Source: Acidobacteriaceae bacterium
GTDB lineage: Bacteria > Acidobacteriota > Terriglobia > Terriglobales > Acidobacteriaceae
Reading direction: 5' to 3'
DNA: 64,000 nucleotides
Assembly: GCA_003138515.1 (NCBI GenBank)
Contig: PLGG01000062.1
Span: 47,765 to 111,764 of the forward strand
A program made the translations under genes and the position numbers. Of the stretch, positions 46,199 to 56,420 are shown one piece after another. Under the pieces are notes generated by a model. The model saw only the letters and a program-made list of their open reading frames with translations, ran no database searches and was not told the DNA's origin. The first letter of the stretch is position 1; every line of letters starts with the position of its first letter.

Positions 46199-46650
46199 CG
46201 TTGCCCCCCGGTGACGACAGTCTCTTCCGGCAATGCTTCCTCGGCAATAGGCGCGGGGTGTTGGGTGAGGGAAGGCCCCTGCGCAACAAAGCTCACGCCG
46301 AGTGTGATGAGGACGATTCCGGCCCAGCGCTCGAGCGAGATGGCTTCATGCAGCCAGAATCGCGAGAGGAACGCGACAATGACGTTCCCGAAAGCCGTGG
46401 CGGGCAACACAAACGTCAGATCGGCCCAGGAGAGCGCGGTCAGATAGCTGGCGAAGAAACCGATCAGAAGAGCGATGCCTGCCGCGATCCAGGGCGTGAA
46501 GACAGCGGCGATGAGCGCGCCCGGATCAGCAAGCGAGATTGATGGCATCGCAGTCATGCCGCGCGAGAGGCAACTGTCCCCGAGAGGTGCGCAGACGGCA
46601 ACCAGGCTCAGGATCAGGTACTGACGCGGCAAGAGTTTGTGTTGAACCAT
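46195..46650 (-). CDS. EamA-like small half-transporter (partner)
   Basis: The 151 residues form four helices, with YLTALSWADLTFVLPATAFG and RWAGIVLITLGVSFVAQ, the EamA half-domain pattern, plus a short cytoplasmic tail. It overlaps its partner by 4 bp and lies about 100 bp behind hpnJ. Probably it is the first half of the dimer. Confidence 0.75.
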   Translation of the reverse strand: MVQHKLLPRQYLILSLVAVCAPLGDSCLSRGMTAMPSISLADPGALIAAVFTPWIAAGIALLIGFFASYLTALSWADLTFVLPATAFGNVIVAFLSRFWLHEAISLERWAGIVLITLGVSFVAQGPSLTQHPAPIAEEALPEETVVTGGQR

Positions 46651-46752
46651 CAGTCCAGTATCTTGCAGTTCCGATGTAGAAGGCCTAAAGAAGTTGAGGG
46701 TGGACGTTCGCCGCGGCGGACGCCACCCTCGATGTTAAGGCCCGGAGATTCC

Positions 46753-48228
46753 CTATGCGCCTGCGCCAACAATGGGTGCGGTCGGCGTGGCCTGCTGCCT
46801 GCGCGTCTCTTTCACCATCTTGTTGCGCTGCGCGCGCAGCTTGAGGAATGCCTTGGCTTCGACGTACAGGCGAGGCAGATCGCGATTCATCATGGCCTTC
46901 CACACCACTCGGAAGGCGGCCTTGGGACGGAAGTAGTACTCGTCGTAGAAGCGGTGCACCATCTCCATCACGTAATCGGTGGGCAGGCCGGGGTACTCGA
47001 TGTGCGCCATCTGGTGGCCGCCGCCGTCCTGCATGTTGTTGTTGGTGATGAAGCCGTTCTGGGCGGCGTACTCATAGAACTCAGTGCCTGGATAGGCGTG
47101 CGCGATAGAGACCTGAATGGTCTCGACATCGAGCGACTTGGCGAAGTTGATCGTGTTGCGGATGGATTCTCTCGTCTCGCCCGGAAGTCCGAGGATAAAG
47201 TCGCCGTGAATGGTGAGGCCAAGGTCGCGGCAATCCTTGGCGAAGGCGCGAGCGCGCTCGACGGTTGCGCCCTTCTTGATGTTCTTGAGGATCTGCGGAT
47301 CGCCCGATTCGAATCCGACGATGAGTAGCCGGCAACCGGCTTCGCGCATGGCCTTCAGCGTGTCGTAATCGGTCGTTACACGCGATGTGCAACTCCAGGT
47401 GAGGCCGAGCGGCCTCAGTTTTTCGCAGAGCTCGATGGTGCGTACCTTTTGGATGTTGAAGGTATCGTCGTCAAAGAAGAATTCCTTCACTTCGGGGAAG
47501 TTTTCCTTGGCCCATTTCATTTCCGCGGCGACGTCATCGCTGGAGCGCTTGCGCCAGGCGTGCCCGCTCAGCGTCTGCGGCCACAGGCAGAAAGTGCATT
47601 GCGCCGGGCAGCCGCGCGTGGAGTAGAGCGCGATATAGGGATGGAGCAGGAAGGGCACGTTGTAGCGCGTTACATCCATGTCGCGCTTGTAAATCTTGGT
47701 GGCCCAGGGCATCGCGTCAAGATCTTCGATCTGCGGGCGGTCGGGGTTGTGGACGATCTGCCCGTCCTTCTTGTAGCTGATGCCCAAAATCTCGTTGAGC
47801 GGTTTGCCCTGGGCGTACTCCACGACAGAGTAATCGAATTCTCTGCGGCAAATGAAGTCGAGCGCAGCGCACTCATTCAGGGCGCGGTCGGGGTCCGTCG
47901 TGACCGGCGGGCCTACGAACGCAACGCGGATGGATGGGTTGGCCGCTTTGATGGCCTCAGCCAGGCGCTGGTCGCCTTCCCAGCCGACCGTCGAGGTAAA
48001 GAGCACAAGAAACTCGTACTCCTTGCAGATATCGATGGTTTCCTGAGCAGTCACGTGGTGGGGAGGCGCATCGAGCAGCCGTGAACCCTCAAGCAGGCCG
48101 GCAGGATACGTGAGCCAGACCGGGTACCAGTAAGACTCGATCTCGCGAGTCGCCGGCCAGCGCGAACTTGCGCCGCCATCGAAGTTCTTAAACGAAGGAG
48201 GGTTGAGGAAGAGTGTTTTCAGTGGCAT
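46753..48228 (-). CDS. hpnJ: Hopanoid-associated radical SAM protein (HpnJ)
   Basis: The ATG at 48228 (MPLKTLFLNPPS) follows AAGGAG at the right distance, so it is preferred over two earlier in-frame ATGs and gives 491 residues. An N-terminal B12-binding-like domain precedes the radical SAM domain. Cys207, Cys211 and Cys214 (STRGCPAQCTFC) bind the [4Fe-4S] cluster. HpnJ belongs to the hopanoid side-chain modification set and is thought to contract the sugar ring of ribosyl-type side chains to cyclitol ether. The HpnK-like and HpnE genes nearby support the role. Confidence 0.92.
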   Translation of the reverse strand: MPLKTLFLNPPSFKNFDGGASSRWPATREIESYWYPVWLTYPAGLLEGSRLLDAPPHHVTAQETIDICKEYEFLVLFTSTVGWEGDQRLAEAIKAANPSIRVAFVGPPVTTDPDRALNECAALDFICRREFDYSVVEYAQGKPLNEILGISYKKDGQIVHNPDRPQIEDLDAMPWATKIYKRDMDVTRYNVPFLLHPYIALYSTRGCPAQCTFCLWPQTLSGHAWRKRSSDDVAAEMKWAKENFPEVKEFFFDDDTFNIQKVRTIELCEKLRPLGLTWSCTSRVTTDYDTLKAMREAGCRLLIVGFESGDPQILKNIKKGATVERARAFAKDCRDLGLTIHGDFILGLPGETRESIRNTINFAKSLDVETIQVSIAHAYPGTEFYEYAAQNGFITNNNMQDGGGHQMAHIEYPGLPTDYVMEMVHRFYDEYYFRPKAAFRVVWKAMMNRDLPRLYVEAKAFLKLRAQRNKMVKETRRQQATPTAPIVGAGA

Positions 48229-48419
48229 GGCCATCTCCTTCATTCTACCATTCAGGCTGTTTTGTTAGACGGATCGCCCCAGAAACACGGGTCAGGCGAA
48301 AACCGCAGAATTGCAGGCCTGGCTGCGCATATAAGCCATGCGGAATCAGTCCATTGTCACGATTTCTTCCACCGCTGAATGCGGTTTGGAGGGGTTGCTC
48401 CGGGGATACCCGGCCGCAA

Positions 48420-49763
48420 TTACTTGGCGTGCAGCTCGTTAAGCCAGTCCTGCATGTGGCCAAGAGCGCGCAGCAGGTCGAGTCGCGCTTTGCTCAGGTC
48501 GAGCCCGGCGTCGAGCGCGTCGAGGTATTTCTGGCGCTCATCGATGCGGGCCTGTTGCTCGGCGGTGGGCGAAAGCTGCGGCGGCGCGCCGGGAGTGCCG
48601 GTCGCGCCATTCCCAACTTCCAGCTGCGCAACGACGCTCTTCAACTGCTCCGTCGCGATTTGCTGCTTAAGGCTTGCGACTTCAGCCTGGGCATCGAGCT
48701 CGCGCAAACTCGCAGTGAGCTGGCTGATCTGAATGTCATTCTGTTGCTGTGCCTGCTCGGCCTCGACCTTCGCGCGCAGGGCCTCGGCCGCGGAGACCTT
48801 GGCCTTTGCGCGAACGGCAAAGTCGAAGAAGGGAACCGAAATCTGGAGACCGAAACTTATATTGTTAGGAGTGAAGTTGTTGTAGTACTTGCTGTAGCTG
48901 TTCAGCTCATTGGAGTCGTAGTTATAGACAGCGCCGAATCCGATCGAAGGGCGGCGCCAGGCCAAGTCAGCTCCCTTTGCCTCCAGCAGCTTGGAACGCG
49001 CCAGGACATTCGCGGATTGAATGCCGAGAAGGGGCTGCGGCGCTTCGTCGGCGGAGACGGCAGGAATGTCGGGAATGCTGGCGTGATCGGGGACGATGGA
49101 GCCGACGGGCAGACCGGTGAGCGTCGCAAGTTGCTTGGCAAGGGTGGCGAATCGAGTTTCAAGGTGCAGGCGGCTGAGCTTGAGCTGCGCCGCCGTCAAC
49201 TTTGTTTGCAGCAGAGAGCTGAGGGGATCGATCCCGGCTTCAGTGCGCTGTTCCTCGATGGCGACAAGACGGGCCGCATTCTTTTCCTGTTCGCTGACAG
49301 CTCCAAGCTCGTTGTTTACCGTGTCCATCTCGATGTAGGCCGTCGAGGCGTCGAGAGCAACCTGCTCCTTTGCATCCTTGAGATTCAGGTTGGCGGCCTC
49401 CACGCCGGCCCGTGCAGCCTTGGTGTACTGCCGTTGCGAGAAGCTGAGAACCAGCGACTGCATCGAAGCGCTTCCTACAGAGGGCTGGCCGGTTGGGAAA
49501 CCGTGAGAGTAGCCGATCTGGGATCCGATGACAAAGTTGGGGATATATGCGTCTTCTGTCTGGCCGAGGGCGGCCTGCGCCTTTTGAAGGTCGGCGTTGG
49601 CGAGTTTGACGGCGCTCGAGTTTTGCTGAGCCATCTCAACCACAGTGGTGAGCGAGACCTGCGCCGGCGCAAGAGCACATGTGCAGGCAAGCGTCATGGT
49701 TGCTAATGCCGGCGCCATGAACCCCAGCGATTTCTGTCGAAATCTCACATTCGCCTTTCGCAT
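48420..49763 (-). CDS. TolC-family outer-membrane efflux protein
   Basis: ATG at 49763 gives 447 residues. There is a signal peptide ending near APAQ, then the long helical TolC repeats (SSAVKLANADLQKAQAALGQ, then LLQTKLTAAQLKLSRLHLET) ending in LDLLRALG. It is the last gene of an operon with a TPR protein and an HlyD adaptor. No inner-membrane pump is encoded with them. Confidence 0.9.
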   Translation of the reverse strand: MRKANVRFRQKSLGFMAPALATMTLACTCALAPAQVSLTTVVEMAQQNSSAVKLANADLQKAQAALGQTEDAYIPNFVIGSQIGYSHGFPTGQPSVGSASMQSLVLSFSQRQYTKAARAGVEAANLNLKDAKEQVALDASTAYIEMDTVNNELGAVSEQEKNAARLVAIEEQRTEAGIDPLSSLLQTKLTAAQLKLSRLHLETRFATLAKQLATLTGLPVGSIVPDHASIPDIPAVSADEAPQPLLGIQSANVLARSKLLEAKGADLAWRRPSIGFGAVYNYDSNELNSYSKYYNNFTPNNISFGLQISVPFFDFAVRAKAKVSAAEALRAKVEAEQAQQQNDIQISQLTASLRELDAQAEVASLKQQIATEQLKSVVAQLEVGNGATGTPGAPPQLSPTAEQQARIDERQKYLDALDAGLDLSKARLDLLRALGHMQDWLNELHAK

Positions 49764-49770
49764 GAGTGTT

Positions 49771-50754
49771 TCAAGCCTGCGCCGGATTAAACTCTTTCGC
49801 CATTTGTGCGGCAATGGCCAGCTCGGTCTTCGCGCCCGCAGCATCGCCGAGCTGTTGTTTGAGCCGCGAAAGTCGAATGTGGGCGATGAATGCCGGTGCA
49901 TCCTCGGTCATGGACGAACTCGACAGATAATTCTCAAGCATCTGTGAGGCAAGGGCCGAATTCCGATTGGCCGCAATGAGCACGCCGGCGCCGTCATAAA
50001 GGCCGACGCCGGATTTCCTATTCTTCGCCTCAGCACTGACACAATTCTGAATGGCCGCATCCAGATCGGACCACCGCTGGCGTTTACGGTAAAACTCGGC
50101 GAGCACGGTCCAATAATCAGCCGGCTCGCTTGCGACAGTCGCCGCCTGGCGATACTTATTCTCCGCAGTTGTGTAATCCTTTTGGGCCATGGCGATATCG
50201 CCGCGCAAACTCTGGGCCCTGGCCGAGTCAACCGTATCCAGTTGCGATGCAATCGCCTGCGCCTTGTCGGTACCGCCGCCCGCGATGCCGGGAGCCAGGG
50301 CATAATAGTCTCCGAGGTCCGACAAAGCCGGCCCATTCTTGGGATTCAGTTTTACGGCAGTTTGCATTTCAGACAGCGAATGCTTGGCAATTCCGTATGC
50401 GGAAAGAAAACTGGCATGGTCGGCCTGCCGACCCAGAGCGCGCCCCAGCCACATGTGGTAATCCGAATTTTGCCCGTCAAGATTGACTGCCTGCTGGCAC
50501 TCCGACGCAGCCTGCGACCATTGCTGGAGCATGAACCGCACCCGGCATAGGAGGTTCTGGGCCTTTGCAGCGCCATCGCCGGAGGAAGGAAGCGGCGCGA
50601 GCAGCGCGATGGCCTTGTCGGCCTGGCCGGTCTCGAGATCTGTATTGGCTTGGGAAAGTGTCGCGGGTGAAATCTGTGCGTACATCTGACTCGCCACAGC
50701 CACCGCCAGGCACGCGAGCGGCCACGCCAGGACCATTATTGGCTGGCGCCTCAC
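49771..50754 (-). CDS. Secreted TPR protein
   Basis: The 327 residues, with a GTG start, have a signal peptide (VAVASQMYAQ) and about six tetratricopeptide-like repeats such as WLGRALGRQADHA and LGDYYALAPG. It overlaps the adaptor gene stop by 4 bp and ends 8 bp before the TolC gene. It probably scaffolds the export machine in the periplasm. Confidence 0.85.
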   Translation of the reverse strand: MRRQPIMVLAWPLACLAVAVASQMYAQISPATLSQANTDLETGQADKAIALLAPLPSSGDGAAKAQNLLCRVRFMLQQWSQAASECQQAVNLDGQNSDYHMWLGRALGRQADHASFLSAYGIAKHSLSEMQTAVKLNPKNGPALSDLGDYYALAPGIAGGGTDKAQAIASQLDTVDSARAQSLRGDIAMAQKDYTTAENKYRQAATVASEPADYWTVLAEFYRKRQRWSDLDAAIQNCVSAEAKNRKSGVGLYDGAGVLIAANRNSALASQMLENYLSSSSMTEDAPAFIAHIRLSRLKQQLGDAAGAKTELAIAAQMAKEFNPAQA

Positions 50755-51989
50755 CGCTCCACCTTGATCGGTACGCCCTCTTGCAAAGCCTGCCCGTTGG
50801 TTGTGCCGATGGCGACGAGATCGCCGCTTTCGAGGCCGGAGACAATGGGTACCTGGGTTAGATTCGGGGTTCCGATCGTGACCGGAACGCGTACCAGCTC
50901 GCTGCTCATAACTTTGAAAACGAAGTATTTTCCATTCTGTTCGTGAAGGGCCTCGCGCGGCATGCTCAGAGTGTTGGGTTCGCTCGAGGTGGTCACGGTG
51001 AGTGTGACATTGGTGTCCGGCAAAAGTCCGTCCGATGATCCATCGAAGTCGATCAGCACCTCACCGACGTTTCGCGTTGTGTAGGTGACGACAGCAGATG
51101 GAAGTCGGACTATGTGGCCGTGCCATTCCATCCCCGGCTTCGCATCCCAGCGAATCACGACCGGTTGTCGGGTTGCCAGGCGCCCCAGGTCCGGCTCATC
51201 GAAGTAGCCGCGGACGCGCACATGGCGCAGGTCGGCAATTTGGAGAAGCAGGTTGCCGGCCGCAGTGTATTCCGACGGCGTAGCGTCCATGCTGTAAATG
51301 GTTCCACTGATGGGGGCGCGATACGCAGTCTGCGCTTCGATATGCTGCGCCGCGGCCAGGCCTGCTTGCGCATCGGCCAATACGGCCTGGGCGCGCGCCA
51401 AATCGCCGGACGAAAAACGATGATGCCCGCTCTGCTCGGCAGCGTTCAGGCTTGTCTCGGCCGAGTCAAGGCGAGCACGCGCCGCGATCACTTCGCCCGG
51501 CGCGGCAGCCCCCGCGGCAACCAATTTGGTAAGCGCATCAAGATCGTGTTGGGCTTGATCGCGCGTGATGCGGTCCTGTGCGATTTCGGCAGCGGAAGCC
51601 TGACGCTCCGCTTGAGTTCCATTGTGAGTGACCGCGTCCAGATTTGCCTCGGCCGATCGCACCGCGCTTTCAGCGGTGGCCACCTGTGCCCTCGCCGCCA
51701 CATCGTCCAACGCGACGAGCAGTTTGCCTGCGGGGACCGAGTCGCCTTCCCGCGCATATACGGCTCTTACAGTGGTTGCGATGGGACTGTAAAACTGATA
51801 GTTCTCAACGGGCTCCACGCGGCCATTGGTGCTGATCGTGTTCACCAGCATCGCGTGTTCCACGGTCGCCGCGCGCACCGGCAGGCGCTCGCGCAGAAAG
51901 TAGCGCGCCGTGAAAAAGACGGCAACAAGGACAACAGCGGCGCCGATCCAGAGCGCCAAACGGCTCGTCTGTACTCTTGCTTGGGCCAT
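50751..51989 (-). CDS. HlyD/RND-type periplasmic adaptor protein
   Basis: ATG at 51989 (MAQARVQTSRLALW) gives 412 residues with an N-terminal membrane helix, a lipoyl-like domain (VYAREGDSVPAGKLLVALDD), a coiled-coil hairpin rich in Ala/Glu, and beta-barrel and membrane-proximal domains (VVIRWDAKPGMEWHGHIVRL). It would link an inner-membrane pump to the TolC partner encoded two genes on. Confidence 0.92.
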   Translation of the reverse strand: MAQARVQTSRLALWIGAAVVLVAVFFTARYFLRERLPVRAATVEHAMLVNTISTNGRVEPVENYQFYSPIATTVRAVYAREGDSVPAGKLLVALDDVAARAQVATAESAVRSAEANLDAVTHNGTQAERQASAAEIAQDRITRDQAQHDLDALTKLVAAGAAAPGEVIAARARLDSAETSLNAAEQSGHHRFSSGDLARAQAVLADAQAGLAAAQHIEAQTAYRAPISGTIYSMDATPSEYTAAGNLLLQIADLRHVRVRGYFDEPDLGRLATRQPVVIRWDAKPGMEWHGHIVRLPSAVVTYTTRNVGEVLIDFDGSSDGLLPDTNVTLTVTTSSEPNTLSMPREALHEQNGKYFVFKVMSSELVRVPVTIGTPNLTQVPIVSGLESGDLVAIGTTNGQALQEGVPIKVER

Positions 51990-52097
51990 GCAATGAACCA
52001 GAATCAGTATATAAGACTCATAACCATGGGATAAGAAGCAGAGAAATGGAGCGAGAAGCGGATCGCGGTCGCCCGTTCCTGCTCGTACAATACCGCT

Positions 52098-52496
52098 ATG
52101 GCGGCGAACCCGAGATACACCGACGTACACGCAAAGGCGGGACTGGACTTTGCCTTTCCGGCCATCGAGACATGGCAGAATCAGTTTCCCGGATACGAAG
52201 TTCAGATTGACGATCCGGAGTTGACCTCGGTCTGCCCCAAGACCGGCCTGCCGGACTTCGGTGTCTTAACCATCCGGTACATGCCGCGGGAGCGCTGCCT
52301 CGAGTTGAAATCGCTCAAAGAGTATCTCTTCAGCTACCGGAATCTTGGCATCTTTCAGGAGAATATCGTCAACCAGGTCCTTGAGGACGTGGTGAAAGCC
52401 TGTAACCCGGTTTGGGCCGTCGTGAAGGGTGAATTCCGGCCACGCGGCGGGATCGGAACGACGGTGGAAGCGCGCTGGCCGCGGCCGTCAACGTAA
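52098..52496 (+). CDS. queF: NADPH-dependent 7-cyano-7-deazaguanine reductase
   Basis: QueF reduces preQ0 to preQ1 in queuosine synthesis. The 132-residue short (YkvM) type has the nucleophile Cys46 in TSVCPKTGLPDFG with Asp53, and the NADPH motif ELKSLKEYLFSYRN. It stands alone, divergent from the export operon. Confidence 0.96.
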   Translation: MAANPRYTDVHAKAGLDFAFPAIETWQNQFPGYEVQIDDPELTSVCPKTGLPDFGVLTIRYMPRERCLELKSLKEYLFSYRNLGIFQENIVNQVLEDVVKACNPVWAVVKGEFRPRGGIGTTVEARWPRPST

Positions 52497-52577
52497 GCCG
52501 GGAGCGCCGGTTGGGGAAACGCGCTCCGCTGTGATATTCCTGAGTCCTCTCGTATCTCTGCTTCGCTCCGGGGAATC

Positions 52578-53828
52578 TTGCCGAATTTTACCCAGCGTCC
52601 GACTCTTACTTGGAATCTAGACCCTCGCATCAGCCCAGCCACGGGCACAGTCGTCTTGCTGCTTGCGCTCAATCTCCTGAATTACATTGACCGCTATATC
52701 CTCGCTGGCGAAGTGCTGCCGATCCAACACGAATTTCACGCGAGCGATCAGCAGATGGGTGCGCTGGGCACTGCGTTCTTCGTCTTCTATATGATCGCCG
52801 CGCCTCTCACCGGTTGGCTGGGTGATCGCTACCGTCGTAAGCCGATGATCATTACTGGCGCGATCCTTTGGAGCCTCGCGACTCTGGCTGCTCTTTGGAT
52901 TCATAGTTACACCACGCTCTACTTGCGCCAGGCGTTGGTCGGAATAGGCGAAGCGACGTTTGGAATCTTCGCGCCGGCGGTTCTATCGGACTTCTATCCA
53001 GAGCGCGAGCGCAACCGGGTGCTCTCGGTGTTCTACATTGCGATCCCGGTGGGTGCTGCGCTGGGGTACCTTGCCGGCGGACAGATCGGCTCACATTGGG
53101 GCTGGCGCGCGCCGTTCCTCGTTTGCGCACTGCCGGGATTTCTGGTTGCCGCGCTTTACGGCTGGATCGGGCGCGAGCCGGTGCGAGGTGCAAGCGATCA
53201 TGTCGAAGCGAATCTGAAGCGCGCCACCGTGTTGGGAATCATTCGGAATCCGGCCTTCCTGACAGCGACCTTTGGGCTGGCGATGTTGACCTTCGCCATG
53301 GGTGGGATTTCGTGGTGGATGCCCGAGTTTCTGCGGCGGTTCGCGGGCATGTCGATGAGCACTGCGAGCCTGACGGTTGGCGCAACCACGGTGGTGGACG
53401 GCATCGTTGCTACGCTGGTGGGCGGGTGGATTGCGCATGTATGGCTGCGCAGGAATCATCGCGCGCTGTATTTACTTTCCGCGTGGAGCGTGGCGCTGAC
53501 GCTGCCATGCGGAGTGATGCTGTTCTTTGGGCCGCACAAATGGGCCGTGCCTTCGCTGTTTGCCGCGGAGTTCTTCCTTTTCCTCAATACCGGGCCGTTG
53601 AACGCGGCCATCGTCAACTCGGTTTCAGCGCCGGTGCGCGCAACCGCCATTTCAATCAACCTGTTCTGCATTCACTTCTTCGGCGACACGTTTTCGCCGC
53701 AGGTCATCGGCGCCATCAGCGACCGCTCGAATCTGAGTATCGGTCTCGGCGCGACGCTGGTGTTTCTGGTCATCTCGTCCGCAATTCTCTTTTCGGGTGC
53801 GCGCTTCGCACCAAAGCTGGAAGCGTGA
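52578..53828 (+). CDS. Major facilitator superfamily transporter (Spinster-like)
   Basis: The 416 residues give 12 hydrophobic helices. LNYIDRYILAGEVLPIQ in helix 1 and the loop GWLGDRYRRKPMI are MFS hallmarks, and the N-terminal pattern resembles Spinster/sphingolipid-type transporters. The start is TTG at 52578, the only start before the first helix. The substrate is unknown. Confidence 0.88.
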   Translation: MPNFTQRPTLTWNLDPRISPATGTVVLLLALNLLNYIDRYILAGEVLPIQHEFHASDQQMGALGTAFFVFYMIAAPLTGWLGDRYRRKPMIITGAILWSLATLAALWIHSYTTLYLRQALVGIGEATFGIFAPAVLSDFYPERERNRVLSVFYIAIPVGAALGYLAGGQIGSHWGWRAPFLVCALPGFLVAALYGWIGREPVRGASDHVEANLKRATVLGIIRNPAFLTATFGLAMLTFAMGGISWWMPEFLRRFAGMSMSTASLTVGATTVVDGIVATLVGGWIAHVWLRRNHRALYLLSAWSVALTLPCGVMLFFGPHKWAVPSLFAAEFFLFLNTGPLNAAIVNSVSAPVRATAISINLFCIHFFGDTFSPQVIGAISDRSNLSIGLGATLVFLVISSAILFSGARFAPKLEA

Positions 53829-53844
53829 AGAATCAGCTGGCTCG

Positions 53845-54366
53845 CTATTTCCTTTGCAGCGTCTCCTGATCCTTCGTGTTCATAAAGGCTCGCCGGCCAC
53901 CTTGCGGGCGAAGGTTTGGATCGCGGACAGGTCCGCGATCCTCATCGGCTGAAAAGCCGCGGGCGAGGAGAGGGTTGGGTTTGAACTTGGGCGGGCCGCC
54001 GTAGAACTGGCGCGAATGGCTCAAGACCATTCCTGCGCGGCCGTGCATGGGCTGAACGATCCCGCGTAGGTGCACGTCCTCGTCGCGGTATTTCCTGAGC
54101 TCGCCGACGTCGTCGCGGTCCTCGGGAAGGCTGACGACCGTGAAGCGGCATTGGTCGTCGGAGGTCTGCGGCGAGCACACGTCGAGGAAACGCGTGCCGT
54201 CGGGAAGCTCCACCACTTCATAAACATGTGCGGAGATGCAAACGTCCTTGTTGAGCATTTGCGCTGCCTGGTCGGCGGTCACGCACGGGCGGGGTTTACC
54301 TGCGAATGCGAGTGCGGGCGCGTAGACTGCAAAAACCACGATCGATGCGGTACGGCTGAGCCGCAT
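53845..54366 (-). CDS. Secreted protein of unknown function
   Basis: The 173 residues begin with a signal peptide ending AFAG. The following 100 residues (NKDVCISAHVYEVVELPDGTRFLDVC) look like a small beta-barrel, perhaps OB-fold-like, with paired cysteines. The C-terminal 45 residues are Pro/Arg/Asp-rich and disordered-looking. No family is recognised. Confidence 0.65.
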   Translation of the reverse strand: MRLSRTASIVVFAVYAPALAFAGKPRPCVTADQAAQMLNKDVCISAHVYEVVELPDGTRFLDVCSPQTSDDQCRFTVVSLPEDRDDVGELRKYRDEDVHLRGIVQPMHGRAGMVLSHSRQFYGGPPKFKPNPLLARGFSADEDRGPVRDPNLRPQGGRRAFMNTKDQETLQRK

Positions 54367-54488
54367 AAGGAGTCTCCAAAGAGCTGGAGACAGCGTAGCG
54401 CGGAAGCTGCATGATGCGATGTGACGGCCGTCGCGGGGCGGAGAGCGGCGGCGAGCGGCGGCAACGCAGTTCTTGGCGCGGGCCGCGC

Positions 54489-55739
54489 TCAGCGCGCGCC
54501 GACCAGTTCGCCGGCCTTGGCGGACTGGCCGTAGTGGCTCTCCACGTAGTGATCGAGGATTTGCTTGAACTCCGCCACAATCGTGTCGCCGCGAAGCGTT
54601 GTCGCTAGCTTGCCGTCGACGTAGACCGGCGCGACGGGGTCCTCGAAGGTGCCGGGCAAACTGATCCCCAAGTTCGCGTGCTTCGATTCGCCCGGTCCGT
54701 TGACGACGCAGCCCATCACGGCGAGCTTGAGTTCCTCAACGCCGGGATACTTCTTGCGCCACTCGGGCATCGACGTGCGCAGGTAGCTCTGGATCTGCTC
54801 GGCGAGCTCCTGGAAATACGTGCTTGTCGTGCGGCCGCAACCGGGGCAACTCGTCACCTGCGGCATGAAGCTGCGGATGGAGAGCGACTGCAGGATCTGC
54901 TGCGCGGCCAGGACTTCCTCGGTGCGGTCGCCGTTGGGCTTGGGCGTCAGGCTCACGCGAATCGTGTCGCCGATTCCGGAGAGCAGCAGCGGCGCGAGAC
55001 CCGCGGTCGACGCGATCAGGCCCTTCGAGCCCATTCCGGCTTCGGTCAGGCCGAGATGCAGCGGATAGTCGCAGCGCGCGGCGAGCTTCGAGTAAACGTC
55101 GAGCAGATCGCGGACGCCAGAAACCTTGGCCGACAGGATGATCATGTCGTGGCCGAGGCCGTAGTGCTCTGCGGCGGCGGCTGACTGGAGCGCGCTGGTG
55201 ATCATGGCTTCGATCATCACGTCGCGCGCGGCGAGCGGCTCGCCAAGCTTGCTGTTCGCGTCCATCATGCGGGTTAAGAGTGATTGGTCCAGCGATCCCC
55301 AGTTGACGCCGATGCGGACTGGCTTCTGGTTCTCGACGGCGCATTCGACCATGATGCGGAAGTTGTCATCGTCTTTCCGTCCGATCGAAACGTTGCCGGG
55401 ATTGATGCGGTATTTGGCCAGCGCGCGCGCAGTGGCGGGATATTTCTTGAGCAAGATGTGGCCGTTGTAGTGAAAGTCTCCAATGATCGGCACGCGCAGG
55501 CCGCGCTTGTCCAGACCCTCCACGATGTGGGGAACGGCTGCTGCGGCGCCTTCGTTGTTGACCGTGACGCGAACCAGCTCGGAGCCGGCGAGAGCGAGCG
55601 CTGCAACTTGTTCGATGGTCGACTGCGCGTCCGCCGTGTCGGTGTTGGTCATCGACTGGACGACAACGGGAACTTCCCAGCCAACGCGAACGTTGCCGAT
55701 GCGGACGGTTGGAGTTTTTCTGCGCTGAATCTCAGCCAT
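54489..55739 (-). CDS. ispG: 4-hydroxy-3-methylbut-2-enyl diphosphate synthase
   Basis: IspG (GcpE) makes HMBPP in the MEP isoprenoid pathway, which supplies precursors for hopanoids and quinones. The 416-residue protein has [13 protein letters not shown] at the start, the [4Fe-4S] ligands in SCPGCGRT and [13 protein letters not shown], and the usual bacterial length without the plant insert. Confidence 0.97.
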   Translation of the reverse strand: MAEIQRRKTPTVRIGNVRVGWEVPVVVQSMTNTDTADAQSTIEQVAALALAGSELVRVTVNNEGAAAAVPHIVEGLDKRGLRVPIIGDFHYNGHILLKKYPATARALAKYRINPGNVSIGRKDDDNFRIMVECAVENQKPVRIGVNWGSLDQSLLTRMMDANSKLGEPLAARDVMIEAMITSALQSAAAAEHYGLGHDMIILSAKVSGVRDLLDVYSKLAARCDYPLHLGLTEAGMGSKGLIASTAGLAPLLLSGIGDTIRVSLTPKPNGDRTEEVLAAQQILQSLSIRSFMPQVTSCPGCGRTTSTYFQELAEQIQSYLRTSMPEWRKKYPGVEELKLAVMGCVVNGPGESKHANLGISLPGTFEDPVAPVYVDGKLATTLRGDTIVAEFKQILDHYVESHYGQSAKAGELVGAR

Positions 55740-56420
55740 AAGGACATTTTACAGAGATCAGAGAACAGAGATCGGAAAAGCGGGAATCAAGAGAGCAAGT
55801 TAGCGAGTTAGCAGATCGGCAAGTTTTCGGCAGATCTGCGGCAAGAATTCGAAAACGAGATTTCGAGACTGTGAAACTGTGGCTGCAAGCTGTTGATAAT
55901 AAAGGCTCCACAGTTTCACAAACAGGCATGGGGGGTGGGTCTGCGGAGTATGGGGGGTGGGTGCCGAAGGCATGGGGGGTGGGTCAAAGGCAGTGGTTAG
56001 TGGGTAGTGATTAGGGCTTAGAAAAACAGTGATTAGTGGGTAGTGGTTAGTGGTTAGAAAGGCAGGGAATCCAGTGATCTGTGGACAGTCGTCAGCCGGG
56101 GGCAGCGGAGTCGGCGGAGCTAGTGGGGTTAGCGGCGCTAGAAAAAAAGCCGACAGTCGGATTCCGGCGGCGACTGGCTGCGGGAGCGGGCGAGCGATTC
56201 TGGAGTGCACAGTTTCTGGGTAGAAGCGGATCATGGAATGAGTATGCGCCGAGAGCTGCTAATGATCGGCAAACTTAGTGAGACAGGGACCAAGGGACCT
56301 AGGGAACAAGGAATGAACGACTTAAGTCGGAGATGGCGGGGTTGTTTGGGGGGCGGAGGGCTTGACAAGGGGCGCGGCTCTTGAGAGCAGGGGCACCCCA
56401 GGCAATCGGACACCTCGGCG
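55740..56420. repeat. Repeat-rich intergenic stretch
   Basis: No gene is supported in these 681 bp. ATGGGGGGTGGGT occurs three times with an exact 22-bp period (55928-55940, 55950-55962, 55972-55984). This is followed at about 55990-56060 by runs of GTGATTAGTGG/GTGGTTAGTGG, and at about 56100-56150 by GGAGCTAG/GCGCTAG-type repeats. Similar TTAGTG runs reappear at 61.8 kb, so they are a dispersed family. Confidence 0.75.

Noticed and set aside
46753-48228. Generic B12-binding radical SAM methyltransferase
   Set aside because: The N-terminus, length and neighbours (EamA pair, hpnE) match the hopanoid-associated HpnJ group better.
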